The notes beneath the pieces were generated by a model. The model saw only the letters and a program-made list of their open reading frames with translations. It did no database searches and was not told where the DNA came from. The position numbers and the translations under genes were made by a program. A DNA stretch of 64,000 bases from Bradyrhizobium sp. CIAT3101 (GTDB lineage: Bacteria > Pseudomonadota > Alphaproteobacteria > Rhizobiales > Xanthobacteraceae), in NCBI RefSeq assembly GCF_029714945.1, contig NZ_CP121634.1, forward strand, positions 6,779,001 to 6,843,000, read 5' to 3'. Below are positions 63,605-64,000 of the stretch, piece by piece; within the stretch, counting starts at the first letter, position 1, and each line of letters begins with the position of its first letter.

Positions 63605-64000
63605 TCACGATTTTTCGACTGCGACCTGGTAGGCCTCTTCGTGCCGTTGCCGGCGCGCCGCCAGGTGAAGGGCTACCCACAATCCCCCTCCGCGCGAGAC
63701 GTCCGAGAAGTACAGCGCGCCATAGATCCCGGCAGTGCCGTAGCTTGCGCCAAGCAAAACAACCATCATCGCACCAACCGCATTCGTTACACCACTTACG
63801 ACCGTCGATATTCTGTGGTGCTCTGCCGCGTTGAGAGCGTCAAACGCAAGGAATTGTACAGCGGTCGGGATCACCGTCCACGCGAGGGTTCTCACCACGT
63901 CTGAAGCTGCCAGGAAGGCGTGACCGAACACAAACGGCATATACGGTGCTATCAGGAAGAGACAGACACTCGTTCCCGCGCTGATCCCAACCGAGTAGGG
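63605..64000 (-). CDS. Wzx-type polysaccharide flippase, C-terminal end (5' part outside window)
   Basis: 131 residues at the end of a polytopic membrane protein; the frame is open to the last base of the window. It contains hydrophobic segments such as WTVIPTAVQFLAFDAL and VTNAVGAMMVVLLG, with a basic cytoplasmic tail (ARRQRHEEAYQVAVEKS). Fits the last helices of a MATE-like Wzx/oligosaccharide flippase, as expected beside ExoP/ExoQ genes. The assignment is partly from context. Confidence 0.6.
   Translation of the reverse strand, partial: PYSVGISAGTSVCLFLIAPYMPFVFGHAFLAASDVVRTLAWTVIPTAVQFLAFDALNAAEHHRISTVVSGVTNAVGAMMVVLLGASYGTAGIYGALYFSDVSRGGGLWVALHLAARRQRHEEAYQVAVEKS

Overview
The window looks like chromosomal DNA of a Bradyrhizobium-type alphaproteobacterium. 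This is inferred from the high-GC coding style of the left part, the type of catabolic genes (malonate decarboxylase with MadLM, PDC-lactonase-like hydrolases, IclR and GntR regulators), the many very small rhizobial-style ORFs, and an ExoP/ExoQ-type exopolysaccharide locus. No rRNA, intact insertion sequence, integrase or CRISPR array was seen.

Positions 1-23.5 kb are dense, orderly, GC-rich core-like DNA. An ABC permease coupled to a threonine-aldolase-like enzyme is followed by a catabolic cluster: an RraA-like aldolase, two exported PDC-lactonase-like amidohydrolases, two MFS anion transporters, a DUF1932 dehydrogenase, an SMP-30 lactonase and an IclR regulator. Three copies of a near-perfect 15-bp palindrome, TGAAAYRnCGTTTCR, lie ahead of the three transcription units and look like the IclR operators. 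Next come dinB, a thioredoxin-like/CitE-like pair, an unusual FAN1-type nuclease fused to a DnaQ exonuclease, and a complete malonate system. In that system madL-madM-GntR is divergent from mdcACDEGBH, with four operator half-sites and a recognisable promoter in the gap.

At 23.58 kb the 3' half of a tRNA-Gln marks a sharp change. From there to about 41 kb the DNA is lower in GC and gene-poor. It holds a decayed nuclease/helicase gene, an odd tRNA-Thr(CGT) with one extra base in its T arm, and many 50-80 aa proteins (PilZ, NYN, coiled-coil, single-TM and zinc-ribbon types), several shorter than 60 codons. An H-NS-family silencer sits near the end of this zone. This reads as an old genomic island joined at a tRNA.

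Positions 29.6-64 kb increasingly encode cell-surface polysaccharide and secretion functions: a GT4 glycosyltransferase, a cupin/JmjC-like protein, an acyltransferase-3, and a type I secretion ABC protein and HlyD. Beside them are a secreted caspase-fold protein that has lost both catalytic residues, and a 2244-residue repeat protein carrying a polysaccharide-lyase-like domain (the likely secreted cargo). Further right are a HAD-UbiA fusion with a GtrA protein and a GT-C-like membrane enzyme (a possible polyprenyl-phosphate-pentose cassette), a methyltransferase, an ExoQ-type polymerase, an ExoP/Wzc-type tyrosine kinase and the end of a Wzx-type flippase that runs off the window.
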